Origin: SAR86 cluster bacterium
GTDB lineage: Bacteria; Pseudomonadota; Gammaproteobacteria; Magnimaribacterales; Magnimaribacteraceae
Reading direction: 5' to 3'
DNA length: 64,000 bases
Assembly (NCBI GenBank): GCA_029268615.1
Contig: JAQWNM010000005.1
Span: forward strand, 62,001 to 126,000
Made by a program: the position numbers and the translations under genes. Below are positions 53,732-62,623 of this stretch, piece after piece (the stretch's first letter is position 1; the number at the start of each line of letters is the position of its first letter). The notes under the pieces are model-generated. The model was not told the origin of the DNA, ran no database searches, and saw nothing but the letters and a program-made list of their open reading frames with translations.

Positions 53732-54193
53732 CTATTTAATCTGAAAAGGATCTAAGATTTCCTGAGGTTTTTTTTCTAATGAATTCTCAAAAAGACAATG
53801 CTCCACAAGAACAGTATCAAAGAAGGCATGTAACTCTATTATTTTACTATCTTTTAAAGTAAAGATTTCACAGTAAGTTTGATTATATTCTTCTCCGTTC
53901 TTAGTGGGGCCTCCTCCTTCCATAAGACCAACTACCCTGTCACCTTCAGCCGCTATAATTTTCCATTTTTTTGAGAACTTAATCTTGCTAGGAACTAATT
54001 TCTCAATTAATTTTTGACCTATCATGTTATGACAGCAAGCTTCTTTCCCATAGAGCCTTCCTGAAACAGGAGTACTACCGACCATATTGTAAATAACATT
54101 TTCGTGATGCATATCAAAGATAGTCTCAAAATCTCCATCTGCCAGGGCTAAGTACCATTTCTCTATTAATTTCTTATTTTCTTCAATACTCAT
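53732..54193 (-). CDS. SnoaL-like / NTF2-fold protein
   Basis: This 153-residue protein has the cone-shaped NTF2 pattern: KLIEKWYLALADGDFETIFDMHHENVIYNMVGSTPVSGRLYGKEA at the start, later GDRVVGLMEGGGPTKNGEEYNQTYCEIFTLKDSKIIELHAFFDT. Such SnoaL-like folds include polyketide cyclases, isomerases and dehydratases, and bare scaffolds. The specific function is unknown. It is a compact gene 9 bases upstream of the DUF998-like gene. Confidence 0.75.
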   Translation of the reverse strand: MSIEENKKLIEKWYLALADGDFETIFDMHHENVIYNMVGSTPVSGRLYGKEACCHNMIGQKLIEKLVPSKIKFSKKWKIIAAEGDRVVGLMEGGGPTKNGEEYNQTYCEIFTLKDSKIIELHAFFDTVLVEHCLFENSLEKKPQEILDPFQIK

Positions 54194-54256
54194 ACAACTT
54201 TAATTTACAAATAATATAAAAATACAGAAAGGTTTAGAACTCTTTAAGCGCAAGGC

Positions 54257-54781
54257 TTATTTCAATTTTGACTTTAAAGTTGAAAGAAAATCAACTCTAC
54301 TCTTTTCGTCATACCAGTCAGGGAATAGACAATCTTCTTTTTTATATGGACCAGGAACTGACTCTAAATGGACTGAAAATTCTGACATTGTTAAGTCCAT
54401 ATGAATAATTCCAGGTGGAATGCGACAAAATAAATTTGAGGAATTTCCAAGAATTACATAATCTTTTAACTGCCCTGTCTCTTCAAATATGCAAAGTGCA
54501 ATTTCTCCTTGCATAACTAAAAATGATTTTTCTATTGTAAGTTGCTTCTTTGGAGGAAAAAAATTCTCTTGGGTTTGATATATTAACATTTCATGCATTT
54601 TAGAATCAGAACTAGGGTGCATACATACTCTAGAATTAGTTTTTCTATTCCGCCCAATTTCTATTATGTCTGAGATCAACTCATTGGAGAAAAAATTTGG
54701 TTCATTTTTAACAAAAAAGGAAGTGCTCTTTGCCTTACTGTCCTCTCTAAGAGAATCATTGTCTAATCTTATTTGCTTCAT
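54257..54781 (-). CDS. WbuC-like cupin-fold metalloprotein
   Basis: The start is set at the ATG at 54781 (174 residues, MKQIRLDNDSLREDS), three codons after a TTG, because WbuC proteins begin that way. Core motifs are NSRVCMHPSSDSKMHEMLIYQ, then KSFLVMQGEIALCIF and RIPPGIIHM. WbuC proteins occur in O-antigen/lipopolysaccharide clusters with unclear roles. Here it is in the long minus block, downstream of the RmlD-like gene with a 115-base gap, though not next to the glycosyltransferases. Confidence 0.75.
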   Translation of the reverse strand: MKQIRLDNDSLREDSKAKSTSFFVKNEPNFFSNELISDIIEIGRNRKTNSRVCMHPSSDSKMHEMLIYQTQENFFPPKKQLTIEKSFLVMQGEIALCIFEETGQLKDYVILGNSSNLFCRIPPGIIHMDLTMSEFSVHLESVPGPYKKEDCLFPDWYDEKSRVDFLSTLKSKLK

Positions 54782-54896
54782 TGAGTCCAATTAAAATTGA
54801 TTGGATTAAAAATAATTATTAATTTTTTACAAACTTAAATAACTTAAGTAAAAAGTACTATACAAGAAAATAAGAAACTTTATACAAAAAAAACAA

Positions 54897-55781
54897 TTAA
54901 GATTTCTCTAAATTAATATATCGGTTTTTAATGAAAACTTCCGTATCTGTAAAAGTAAAATTCAATGATTTAGAAATTTTTGAGGAATCCAAAGATACAT
55001 CAAGAGGCCTTTTCTCAGGTAAATTAAAATCATTTATACCGCAAAGATGAATCTCCGGTTTTATTTCTAAAGCTAGGCATAAGACCTCTAAAAGCATGTC
55101 TCTTCTAAACTTTTTTCCGCATGAAACATGATAGAGACCGGTAATATTATTTACTATCACAAGATGAATAATTCGTATTACATCTTGAACATATACAGGT
55201 GAAAAATATTGATCATTTGCACAATATATCTTTTTATTCTTATTTAAAGCCTTCATCCAGTTACTAAAAAGAGTGCCGTCATGTTCAGAATCACCGTAGA
55301 TCTTAGCTAGTCGTAAAATACAACATTTCTCAATGCCTTTAAGGTAATTCTCTACTTCTAATTTTTGTTGTCCGTACAAGAGAATAGGATTAGCTTTATC
55401 GGTTTCTTTATAGAGTCCGCCTAGTCCATCAAAAACAAATTCTGATGAAGTAAAAATGATAAAAATATTTTTAAAAACTAAAAAATCAATTATTTTTTTA
55501 ATAGATACAATATTAATGAGGTTTGAAAGTTCGGAATTCCTATAACAGCTGTCTGGATCAGTATCACCAACTAAGATAAGTGCATGACTGAAATCATTCC
55601 AATTTACTTCTAATTTTGATATGTCTTCTAAAGTGCTATCGAAGGATATGGAAGAGTTAACTTTATTATTGTTATAAGTTCCAAGAACTTCTCCAAATGA
55701 ATACTCTTTTAAGAAAAGATTACCTAAAAAACTTGAAGCCCCTAATACTAGTATTTTTTTCTTTTCCAATTTATTCCTCAA
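54897..55781 (-). CDS. RmlD-like NAD(P)-dependent sugar reductase/epimerase
   Basis: This 294-residue extended SDR has the nucleotide motif LGASSFLGNLFLKEY, the TSSEFVFDG and ANPILLYGQQKLEVENYL (Tyr-x3-Lys), and a substrate-binding C-terminus. It resembles dTDP-4-dehydrorhamnose reductase and relatives. With rmlA/rmlB about 10 kb away on the same strand, it might act on the same dTDP-sugar, but this is inference. It follows the iron alcohol dehydrogenase by 10 bases. Confidence 0.82.
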   Translation of the reverse strand: MRNKLEKKKILVLGASSFLGNLFLKEYSFGEVLGTYNNNKVNSSISFDSTLEDISKLEVNWNDFSHALILVGDTDPDSCYRNSELSNLINIVSIKKIIDFLVFKNIFIIFTSSEFVFDGLGGLYKETDKANPILLYGQQKLEVENYLKGIEKCCILRLAKIYGDSEHDGTLFSNWMKALNKNKKIYCANDQYFSPVYVQDVIRIIHLVIVNNITGLYHVSCGKKFRRDMLLEVLCLALEIKPEIHLCGINDFNLPEKRPLDVSLDSSKISKSLNFTFTDTEVFIKNRYINLEKS

Positions 55782-55791
55782 TATGATTTAT

Positions 55792-56988
55792 TTAATAACT
55801 AGCTAATTCTAAAATTTCTAAAATATCTTGCTCAGATTTAATGGGTTTAGGATTTGATAGGACGGTAGGATGTTTCAATCCATATTCTGCAATTTTTTGC
55901 CAATGCTCTTCTAAAACTCCAACTTCTCCTAAATTCTTTGGTAATTCCAAATCTGATATCAATTCAGCTACAGCTTGAGAAGCAGATAAGTCAGGTTTTC
56001 CGAGAGCTTTAGATATAAGATCTTGTTTCTCTAAATTTTCTGATTCGTTCCATTTTAAGACCGCGGGCAATAAAACACACGATGTATAGCCATGAGGGAT
56101 GGAACAGATAGATCCCAGAAGGTAACCTAGTCCATGACTAGCTCCCATTGAAACATTCCCTAGATTCTTAGCAATCATCCATACAGCTTTTTGTGCTCTT
56201 GATCTGGACTCTAAATCATTCCTATCCTTAAAGGTTCCCCTTAAGGATGCTGCAAATTCTCCTAATGAATGAAGGGCCATAGGGTAAATTAAAGGATTAG
56301 TAGAAGATGAACAAAGCCCTTCTATAGCATGATCTACAGACCTTATTGCTGTAGATAACCAAAGCCAGTCGGGGGTATGAAGAGTTATCTCAGGATCTAG
56401 AATTACTACTTTAGGGCATAGATCTTTACCTAAATATCTTTCTTTAAGTTGCTTCTTGGTGTCTAAGGCGCCACCCATATTAGAATATTCTCCTCCCGAA
56501 AGAGTTGTTGGAATAGCTATTTGCCTTATTTTTGAATTCTTATTTTGGAATTTATTAGCTATTTTCTTTAGCTCCTCCTCGGAATTGATGTTTAAAGAGT
56601 GACATAATTGCACGACTTTAACCGTATCAATTGGAGTTCCTCCGCCGATTGTTAATATAATATCAGGATTCATAGATCTAACTTCTTGAGCACATTCTAT
56701 GACATTATCTATGGGTGAATGTTCAAGGCATTTGCTGAAAACCCCTACTAACTTAGACCCTAAGACATTAGATACCTTTTCAATCTCATCAGTATTTTTT
56801 TTCAAGGATGAGGAGCAGACTATAAATACTTTATTATAATTTAATCTGCCTACTTCACTTAAAATAGCCTTGGAAGAAGATGTATCCCAAATTACCCTGT
56901 CTAAAGGTGAATAAGAATATGAGTTATTAATTTCTTGGTTCAATGGTTCCACCAAATACTGCTGAAGAAATCTCCTAAGAATAAGCAA
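55792..56988 (-). CDS. Iron-containing alcohol dehydrogenase family protein
   Basis: This 398-residue group III alcohol dehydrogenase has NAD-binding TIGGGTPIDTVKVVQ, and metal-site histidines in RSVDHAIEGLCSS and ASHGLGYLLGSICSIPHGYTSC. The family also includes maleylacetate reductases. The start is uncertain: TTG at 56988, or another TTG at 56955, with no ATG in frame; AGGAG lies between them. It is 10 bases upstream of the RmlD-like gene, suggesting a shared, unknown substrate. Confidence 0.87.
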   Translation of the reverse strand: MLILRRFLQQYLVEPLNQEINNSYSYSPLDRVIWDTSSSKAILSEVGRLNYNKVFIVCSSSLKKNTDEIEKVSNVLGSKLVGVFSKCLEHSPIDNVIECAQEVRSMNPDIILTIGGGTPIDTVKVVQLCHSLNINSEEELKKIANKFQNKNSKIRQIAIPTTLSGGEYSNMGGALDTKKQLKERYLGKDLCPKVVILDPEITLHTPDWLWLSTAIRSVDHAIEGLCSSSTNPLIYPMALHSLGEFAASLRGTFKDRNDLESRSRAQKAVWMIAKNLGNVSMGASHGLGYLLGSICSIPHGYTSCVLLPAVLKWNESENLEKQDLISKALGKPDLSASQAVAELISDLELPKNLGEVGVLEEHWQKIAEYGLKHPTVLSNPKPIKSEQDILEILELASY

Positions 56989-57041
56989 ACAGATTTCATG
57001 TTAAATATTTAATTTTAAAATTTAGGTGTTAAGAAGAATTA

Positions 57042-57650
57042 TTAAGTTTCTATAGCCTTCTTAAAACTAGGGCGATCTAAAATCCTTTGAACATAATTCT
57101 TAATATTAACCATCTCATCAGGGACGCAACCTAAGTTATTGCTCATGTAACATGCATGACCTAGCATGATATCAGCTCCAGAAAAATTGCCTATCAGGTA
57201 ATTCTTCCCTTCTAGAGATTTGTTTATTGGTTCTAAAGCCTTGGTTAGTAACCTTTGTGCCTGTCCAAGTACTACCTCATCTCTCCTATCTTCTGGTAGT
57301 AATATGGTCTGGACAACTATTGTATTCATTGGTGGCATAACCATACCTTCACAATAATGAAACCATTGGAGATATTCTGGAAATTCAGAAGTTTCAACGG
57401 CTGGCTTTAAACCTCCATTTTTATGTTTTTCAAGTATATAATCAACAATTGCTCCTGATTCCCATATTTGTATATCTCCATCATCTAAAACTGGTACTCT
57501 TCCCAAGGGATGTCTTGCGCGATGTTCATCTGATTTTAAATCTTTAGGATGAAAAGCCATTTTGTTAAGTTCATAGGGCAAATCTAACTCCTCTAAAAGC
57601 CACAATACTCTCCCAGCTCTAGAATTTGGTGCGAAATGAAGTTTTAACAT
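57042..57650 (-). CDS. Glutathione S-transferase
   Basis: This 202-residue protein has the thioredoxin-like N-terminal domain (LHFAPNSRAGRVLWLLEELDLPYELNKM, RHPLGRVPVLDDGDIQIWESGAIVDYIL) and helical C-domain (YLIGNFSGADIMLGHACYM). The serine in NSRAGRVLW suggests a serine-type beta/theta-like active site. SD GGAGATAGAT precedes the ATG. Substrate unknown, likely an electrophilic conjugate. The gene stands alone, 47 bases after the small membrane heme-type gene. Confidence 0.9.
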   Translation of the reverse strand: MLKLHFAPNSRAGRVLWLLEELDLPYELNKMAFHPKDLKSDEHRARHPLGRVPVLDDGDIQIWESGAIVDYILEKHKNGGLKPAVETSEFPEYLQWFHYCEGMVMPPMNTIVVQTILLPEDRRDEVVLGQAQRLLTKALEPINKSLEGKNYLIGNFSGADIMLGHACYMSNNLGCVPDEMVNIKNYVQRILDRPSFKKAIET

Positions 57651-57697
57651 ATCTATCTCCTTTTTATATACTTTTTGGGAACTAAAATCCTATAAAT

Positions 57698-58033
57698 TTA
57701 TTTTTCAGCCTCTTCCGCTGCATTATCCATTTGTTGAGCTAAGTTATCTGGTACTTTATTATTTAAAACAACTCCATATAAAACTATTAGCAATGCGACT
57801 AGAAATAATCCATAAATTATATTCAATTTATTACTCAAATATCCCAATAAACTAGAGTAATTAAAAAATAAATGAAAAATAACAGCAAGAATTAAAATTA
57901 ATCCAAATAGTTTATGCACAGGATGCATTTGTATAGTAAAAGAAGGTTTCTCTATAACAAACATCATTAAACCACTTGTAGACATAGCCACAAAAGAAAC
58001 TGCGAGAGTTATAGCTGTAATTTTCCTAAGCAT
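57698..58033 (-). CDS. Small membrane protein, DUF4405/cytochrome b-like
   Basis: This 111-residue protein has three hydrophobic spans (about 8-26, 41-57 and 71-91). Histidines H37, H40 and H54 (MHPVHKLFGL, IFHLFF) are placed as in the DUF4405 family, related to b-type cytochrome membrane domains. Two histidines on one span could bind heme, but this is inferred. The C-terminus is charged and cytoplasmic or periplasmic. It lies 55 bases downstream of the sterol-desaturase gene. Confidence 0.65.
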   Translation of the reverse strand: MLRKITAITLAVSFVAMSTSGLMMFVIEKPSFTIQMHPVHKLFGLILILAVIFHLFFNYSSLLGYLSNKLNIIYGLFLVALLIVLYGVVLNNKVPDNLAQQMDNAAEEAEK

Positions 58034-58088
58034 TTACATATTTAAAAGTTCTATCCAAAATTGGTCAACAATAATTCTCAAAATCTAG

Positions 58089-59294
58089 TTAGTTCGCTCT
58101 TCTTAAAAAAGGTAAGGATGCTAAATTAAAAAAAGTATAACTTAATAAACCAAGGATAATTAAAAAATTAACATCGAAATAGTATAAGAAAGTGGCCAAA
58201 ACAATTAAGCCTATCAACCTATAAATTTCAGTGCCTATGGCTGGTTTAGAGTCTAACCATCTAGAAACACAGAACATAGTAAAGATCATCATTCCTAATG
58301 CAATGATGCCTTGAATATAATTTAGATTTCCGCTTTCTAAAAATAATAATCCGACACTTGATATGGCTATTAGCTGAATAAATGCATAAGCATTTATCAA
58401 AGTATTAGTCTTAGGATTGTATTTATTAAAATCTGAGGAAATAAACTCTTCTTTAAAAGATTCCCCTAATGGCATTCCTGGAGACCAACCAGTTTTGGCC
58501 AATAATACATAACATTTTTCTTTCCAAGTCTCTGAATACCAAATATCTTTAATAATTTTTCTATATATATGTAAATTAGCCGTTATTGGGTTAAAAGTAT
58601 TTATTGGACTTCTTATGCCATAAAGACATGGCTTATTTTCTAATTCTTCTTGAAAAGTCCCAAAGATGCGATCCCAGATAATAAAAACACCCCCATAATT
58701 TTTATCAATATACTCATCATTTTGTGCATGATGTACTCTATGATTAGAAGGGGAAATAAATACTAGTTCATACCATCCCAGTTTGGGAATATGCTCTGTG
58801 TGTACCCAGAATTGGTATATTAAATTAATCGATGCTACAGATATAAAAATATAAGAAGGAATGCCAATTAAAAAGAGAGGAATATAAAAGACCCAAGTAA
58901 ACAGAAAACCCGTTCCTGTTTGCCTTAGAGCAGTAGATAAATTGTAATCTTCGCTCTGATGATGTGCTACATGTGATGCCCAAAATATCTGGCGCTCATG
59001 ACTCACCCTGTGAAACCAATAATAAAAAAAATCATAAATTAAAAAAGCAAATATCCAAGTAAATACTGAACTGCCATTCCATCTCCAAAGACTATATTCT
59101 TGCTCAATCCAATAAAAGAAATATCCTCCTATGCTAATTCCAAGGACCTTACTAGTTGTGCGAAGAGAGCCCATAAAAAGACTACTTATACTGTCGTTAC
59201 AACGGTAAGTATTCTTTTTAACTATCCATCCATAAATACTTTCTACTATGATAGCTAGTAAAAAGAATGGCACAGCTAAAGGGACATAATCCAT
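58089..59294 (-). CDS. Sterol desaturase/fatty-acid hydroxylase family membrane protein
   Basis: This 401-residue protein has the three histidine boxes of the fatty acid hydroxylase superfamily: WFHRVSHERQI, WASHVAHHQSED and SNHRVHHAQNDEYIDKNYGG. These bind a di-iron centre that hydroxylates or desaturates lipids. About four spans lie N-terminal and extra spans follow at the C-terminus (residues ~310-395). It is 6 bases after the photolyase gene. The lipid substrate cannot be predicted. Confidence 0.88.
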   Translation of the reverse strand: MDYVPLAVPFFLLAIIVESIYGWIVKKNTYRCNDSISSLFMGSLRTTSKVLGISIGGYFFYWIEQEYSLWRWNGSSVFTWIFAFLIYDFFYYWFHRVSHERQIFWASHVAHHQSEDYNLSTALRQTGTGFLFTWVFYIPLFLIGIPSYIFISVASINLIYQFWVHTEHIPKLGWYELVFISPSNHRVHHAQNDEYIDKNYGGVFIIWDRIFGTFQEELENKPCLYGIRSPINTFNPITANLHIYRKIIKDIWYSETWKEKCYVLLAKTGWSPGMPLGESFKEEFISSDFNKYNPKTNTLINAYAFIQLIAISSVGLLFLESGNLNYIQGIIALGMMIFTMFCVSRWLDSKPAIGTEIYRLIGLIVLATFLYYFDVNFLIILGLLSYTFFNLASLPFLRRAN

Positions 59295-59300
59295 AAATAT

Positions 59301-60740
59301 TCAGTTTACTTTGATACTTTTAAAAGCTTCTAGTGCTTTTTCTCTAGACTCTTTCAAATCAACTATAGGCTCTGGATAATCTTTACCTAAAACAATATTA
59401 GCTTCTTCTAGAATATCCTTAGGTGCTTCCCATGGATTAAATAAAAACTCAATTGGCATGGCTTCTAGCTCAGGAATATATTTCTTTGTATACTCTCCTT
59501 CTGCATCAAATTTTAGTCCTTGTGTTACAGGATTAAAGATACGGAAATAAGGAGCAGCGTCAGCTCCGCATCCTCCAATCCATTGCCAACTAGCACTATT
59601 ACTTGCTAAGTCAGCATCTATTAAACAATCCCAAAACCATCTCTCACCTTCATGCCAATGCAATAATAAATTCTTTACTAAAAAAGAACCTACAACCATT
59701 CTAATACGATTATGCATATATCCAGTTTTCCAAAGTTCTCGCATCCCTGCATCTACTATAGGATAGCCAGTTAAACCTTTTTTCCATCTATTTATAAATT
59801 CCCCATTAGCTGTCCATGGAAAGTTATCAAACTTCTTTTGTAAATTTTCTGTAGGAAGTTTTGGAAAATGGTAAAGAAGATTATATGAAAATTCTCTCCA
59901 ACCCAATTCGCTTAAGAAATGGTTTAGACTATCTTCAATCCCATGCTTAGATTCTTGAGATCTAGCATCATACCAAATTTGGTTGGGTGATACTTCTCCA
60001 AAGTGAAGATGCGGGGATAATTGAGAAACATTTTTCTTTGAAGGAAAATTTCTACCTTCTTTGTATTCTGAAAGACCTTCAGAAATAAAAGTATTAATTT
60101 TATTTTTTGCACCCTTTTCACCTGGCTCCCAAAGCTTTTCCATATCTTGATACCATTTTATTTTTGGCAATAAGTCTAAATCATCTATCGTGATCTGATT
60201 ATCTTTATCTGCAACTAAAGAATCTATGGATGCGCATGGTAATGGAGTCCTAGGAACTTTAGCATAGAGACAGCCTTTCTTATAAAAAGGCGTAAAAACC
60301 TTATAAGGACTTCCATCTTTTTTTAATATTTTCCATGGCTCCCAAAGAAGAGATCCATTAAAAGTTCTTACCAAAACATCTTGCTGCTCAAGAATATGCT
60401 TTAGTTCTGCATCCCTTTTTATCCTCCAAGGTTCATAACATCTATTCCAAAAAATCTCTTTCACATGATATTTTGAAATTAACTCATTCAATATTATTTG
60501 AGGATTACCTTTATAAAATTCTAAGTTATTGCTTAAGCTTAAATTAAGATTAGTTAAAGATTTATAAAGCCACCACCTGCTAGCTGAACCCATTTTATGA
60601 TCTCCAGAATTCACATCATCTAAAATATATATTGGAAGAACCCTTCCAGATTGCACAGCAGAAAAAAGTGCAGGATTATCTAACAATCTAAGATCCTGTC
60701 TAAACCAATGAATTGAAACCTGATTGTTTGATGTCTTCAT
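59301..60740 (-). CDS. phrB: Deoxyribodipyrimidine photolyase (class I)
   Basis: This 479-residue flavoprotein repairs pyrimidine dimers with blue light. It has the N-terminal Rossmann domain (HWFRQDLRLLDNPAL), the FAD-binding core (LSPHLHFGEVSPNQIWYDA, LGWREFSYNLLYHFP) and the flavin motif WHEGERWFWDCLIDADLASNSASWQWIGGCGADAAPYFRIFNPVTQG. Length and motifs match CPD photolyases (E. coli PhrB 472). The order of the electron-transfer tryptophans is not checked. The start adjoins the SDR stop at 60741. Confidence 0.93.
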   Translation of the reverse strand: MKTSNNQVSIHWFRQDLRLLDNPALFSAVQSGRVLPIYILDDVNSGDHKMGSASRWWLYKSLTNLNLSLSNNLEFYKGNPQIILNELISKYHVKEIFWNRCYEPWRIKRDAELKHILEQQDVLVRTFNGSLLWEPWKILKKDGSPYKVFTPFYKKGCLYAKVPRTPLPCASIDSLVADKDNQITIDDLDLLPKIKWYQDMEKLWEPGEKGAKNKINTFISEGLSEYKEGRNFPSKKNVSQLSPHLHFGEVSPNQIWYDARSQESKHGIEDSLNHFLSELGWREFSYNLLYHFPKLPTENLQKKFDNFPWTANGEFINRWKKGLTGYPIVDAGMRELWKTGYMHNRIRMVVGSFLVKNLLLHWHEGERWFWDCLIDADLASNSASWQWIGGCGADAAPYFRIFNPVTQGLKFDAEGEYTKKYIPELEAMPIEFLFNPWEAPKDILEEANIVLGKDYPEPIVDLKESREKALEAFKSIKVN

Positions 60741-61586
60741 TTAAAAATTAAATCCGTTACCTGTAATAACAGGGACGTTTGTCCAGAAATTATTTGGGTC
60801 ACGATACCAACCTCCGGCAGCAAGAGCTCCTCCATCTAAATTAATTGTTGTCCCTGTAACCCAAGCTGATAATTCAGAAGCTAAAAAAAGGGCACAGCCA
60901 GCTGCATCTGATGGTTTTCCAAATCTCTCCAAGGGAATCCAGCGCTTTTCATGATCTTGGTGTTCCTCAGCAACTAATTGTGAAGGACTTACTTGAGCTG
61001 TTTCAGTTGTTTCAGGAGCTATCGCATTAACCCGTATTTTACTAGGAGCGAGTTCAACAGCTAAACTCTTAGTGAATCCAGTGATTGCATGCTTGAAACT
61101 GCAATAAACTGTTGCCATTGGTATTCCTCTAAAAGCTTCTATAGAAGAGATATTTATAATGCTTGCACCTAGCCCACCATGCTTCTTTAACAATGGGATT
61201 GCTGACCTTGTAACAAAAAACATAGATTTAAGATTAGTGGCATAAAGTGCATCAATTTCTTCATCAGTAAACATTGTGAAAGGTTTTGTTAGTCCCAAGA
61301 AATCTCCGACATTGTTAACTAAGACATCTAGCTTCTTATATCGAGTTTCAACCTCTTTTAACAATTCTTTTACTGCTTTTGCATCTCTAACATCAGTATT
61401 AGACACTAAGGCATCTACTCCTTTATTCTTGAAATTTATTTCAATATCCTGGCATCTGTCTTTATCTAATTCGGCTACGATTAACTTTGCACCTAACTCA
61501 CTAAATGTTTCTGAAATTGAACGTCCGATTCCTGCACCACCTCCAGTTACTAAAACAACCTTATTAGCAAAATCTATTCCTTTCAT
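60741..61586 (-). CDS. Short-chain dehydrogenase/reductase
   Basis: This 281-residue classical SDR has NAD(P) motif VTGGGAGIGRSI, VLVNNVGDF, catalytic SIIN-ISSIEAFRGIPMATVYCSFK (Y-x3-K) and NAIAPETTETAQ. SD GGAGATT lies before the ATG. The C-terminal extension (WYRDPNNFWTNVPVITGNGFNF) is longer than in most SDRs. It is immediately followed by the photolyase gene without a gap. The substrate is unknown. Confidence 0.9.
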   Translation of the reverse strand: MKGIDFANKVVLVTGGGAGIGRSISETFSELGAKLIVAELDKDRCQDIEINFKNKGVDALVSNTDVRDAKAVKELLKEVETRYKKLDVLVNNVGDFLGLTKPFTMFTDEEIDALYATNLKSMFFVTRSAIPLLKKHGGLGASIINISSIEAFRGIPMATVYCSFKHAITGFTKSLAVELAPSKIRVNAIAPETTETAQVSPSQLVAEEHQDHEKRWIPLERFGKPSDAAGCALFLASELSAWVTGTTINLDGGALAAGGWYRDPNNFWTNVPVITGNGFNF

Positions 61587-61651
61587 AATCTCCTCTTAAA
61601 CTTAATTAGGTTTTAAATATTAATCAATGATAATTCATCTATGAAGATAAT

Positions 61652-62623
61652 CTATAACAGGATTATTTCCCCTGGCAATGGCGTGCTGAAAAAATCTTCT
61701 GAAAGATTTAAATTTTCTCTCTCAAGTTTAAGCAATTCACTTGGCTCTAAAACATCTTCGTCAGTTAAGATAAAAGTGCCCCAATGCATCCCAAAGGATC
61801 TAGGGACTCCTAAATCTTTAGCTATTTTAATTGCTTCAGATGGATTGACATGACTAAAACTCATAAACCACTGAGGGTCATAAGCTCCAATTGGAATCAT
61901 AGCAATATCAGGAGAACCTAATTTATTTCGAGTTTCTTTAAAATCTTGAGAATATCCTGTATCTCCAGCATGGTACAAACTACGCTCCAAGGACTTCATA
62001 AACCATCCACCCCAAAGGCTTTTATTTCTGTCTCTAATACCTCTAGAAGACCAGTGCTGGACAGGCGTAAAAATAAATTCAGTACCCTTAACTTCAGTTT
62101 TCTCCCACCAAAGAAATTCTTGAATATTCTTTATTCCTTTTTTAGTGAGCAATTTTTTATCTCCCTTAGGAACTAAAAAAACAACATCTGGGTTTAGCCT
62201 AAAAAGCTTTTTTAAGCTTGCTATGTCTAGATGGTCATAATGATTATGACTGACTGTAATCACATCTATCTTTGGCAATTCTTCTAATGAAATTGCTGGC
62301 GGTATTAAACGTTTTGGTCCTGCAAACCTTATTGGGGATGCTCGCTTTGAAAAAACTGGATCAGTAAGTATATTTATGCCTCCTGAATTGAGGAGAAACG
62401 TAGCATGTCCTATCCAAACAGCATAATCCTTAGAGCTCTCATCTAAAGATTTCCATTCTTGAGAGGTTTCTATTTTTACTCTTTTAGGGTTTTTACCGGA
62501 GAAAGTCCATTTAATAAAATCTTGAAAAGATTTATCATGTGCAACATTATTAGTATTTACAAAGGCATTACTTGCCATTAAAAGATTGGATATAAATAGA
62601 ATACCTACTAGAAATTTTTTCAT
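61652..62623 (-). CDS. Metallo-beta-lactamase-fold hydrolase, NAPE-PLD-like
   Basis: This 323-residue protein has a signal peptide (1-20, MASNA) and the metal motif H126-N-H128-Y-D130-H131 in SHNHYDHLD. Further sites are HWSSRG and the NAPE-PLD hallmark LYHAGDTGYSQDF. WIGHATFLLNSGGINILTDPVFSKRASP is the block typical of the N-acylphosphatidylethanolamine phospholipase D/UlaG-like group. A periplasmic lipid hydrolase is plausible. The substrate is unproven. It directly follows the aldo/keto reductase gene (zero gap). Confidence 0.85.
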   Translation of the reverse strand: MKKFLVGILFISNLLMASNAFVNTNNVAHDKSFQDFIKWTFSGKNPKRVKIETSQEWKSLDESSKDYAVWIGHATFLLNSGGINILTDPVFSKRASPIRFAGPKRLIPPAISLEELPKIDVITVSHNHYDHLDIASLKKLFRLNPDVVFLVPKGDKKLLTKKGIKNIQEFLWWEKTEVKGTEFIFTPVQHWSSRGIRDRNKSLWGGWFMKSLERSLYHAGDTGYSQDFKETRNKLGSPDIAMIPIGAYDPQWFMSFSHVNPSEAIKIAKDLGVPRSFGMHWGTFILTDEDVLEPSELLKLERENLNLSEDFFSTPLPGEIILL

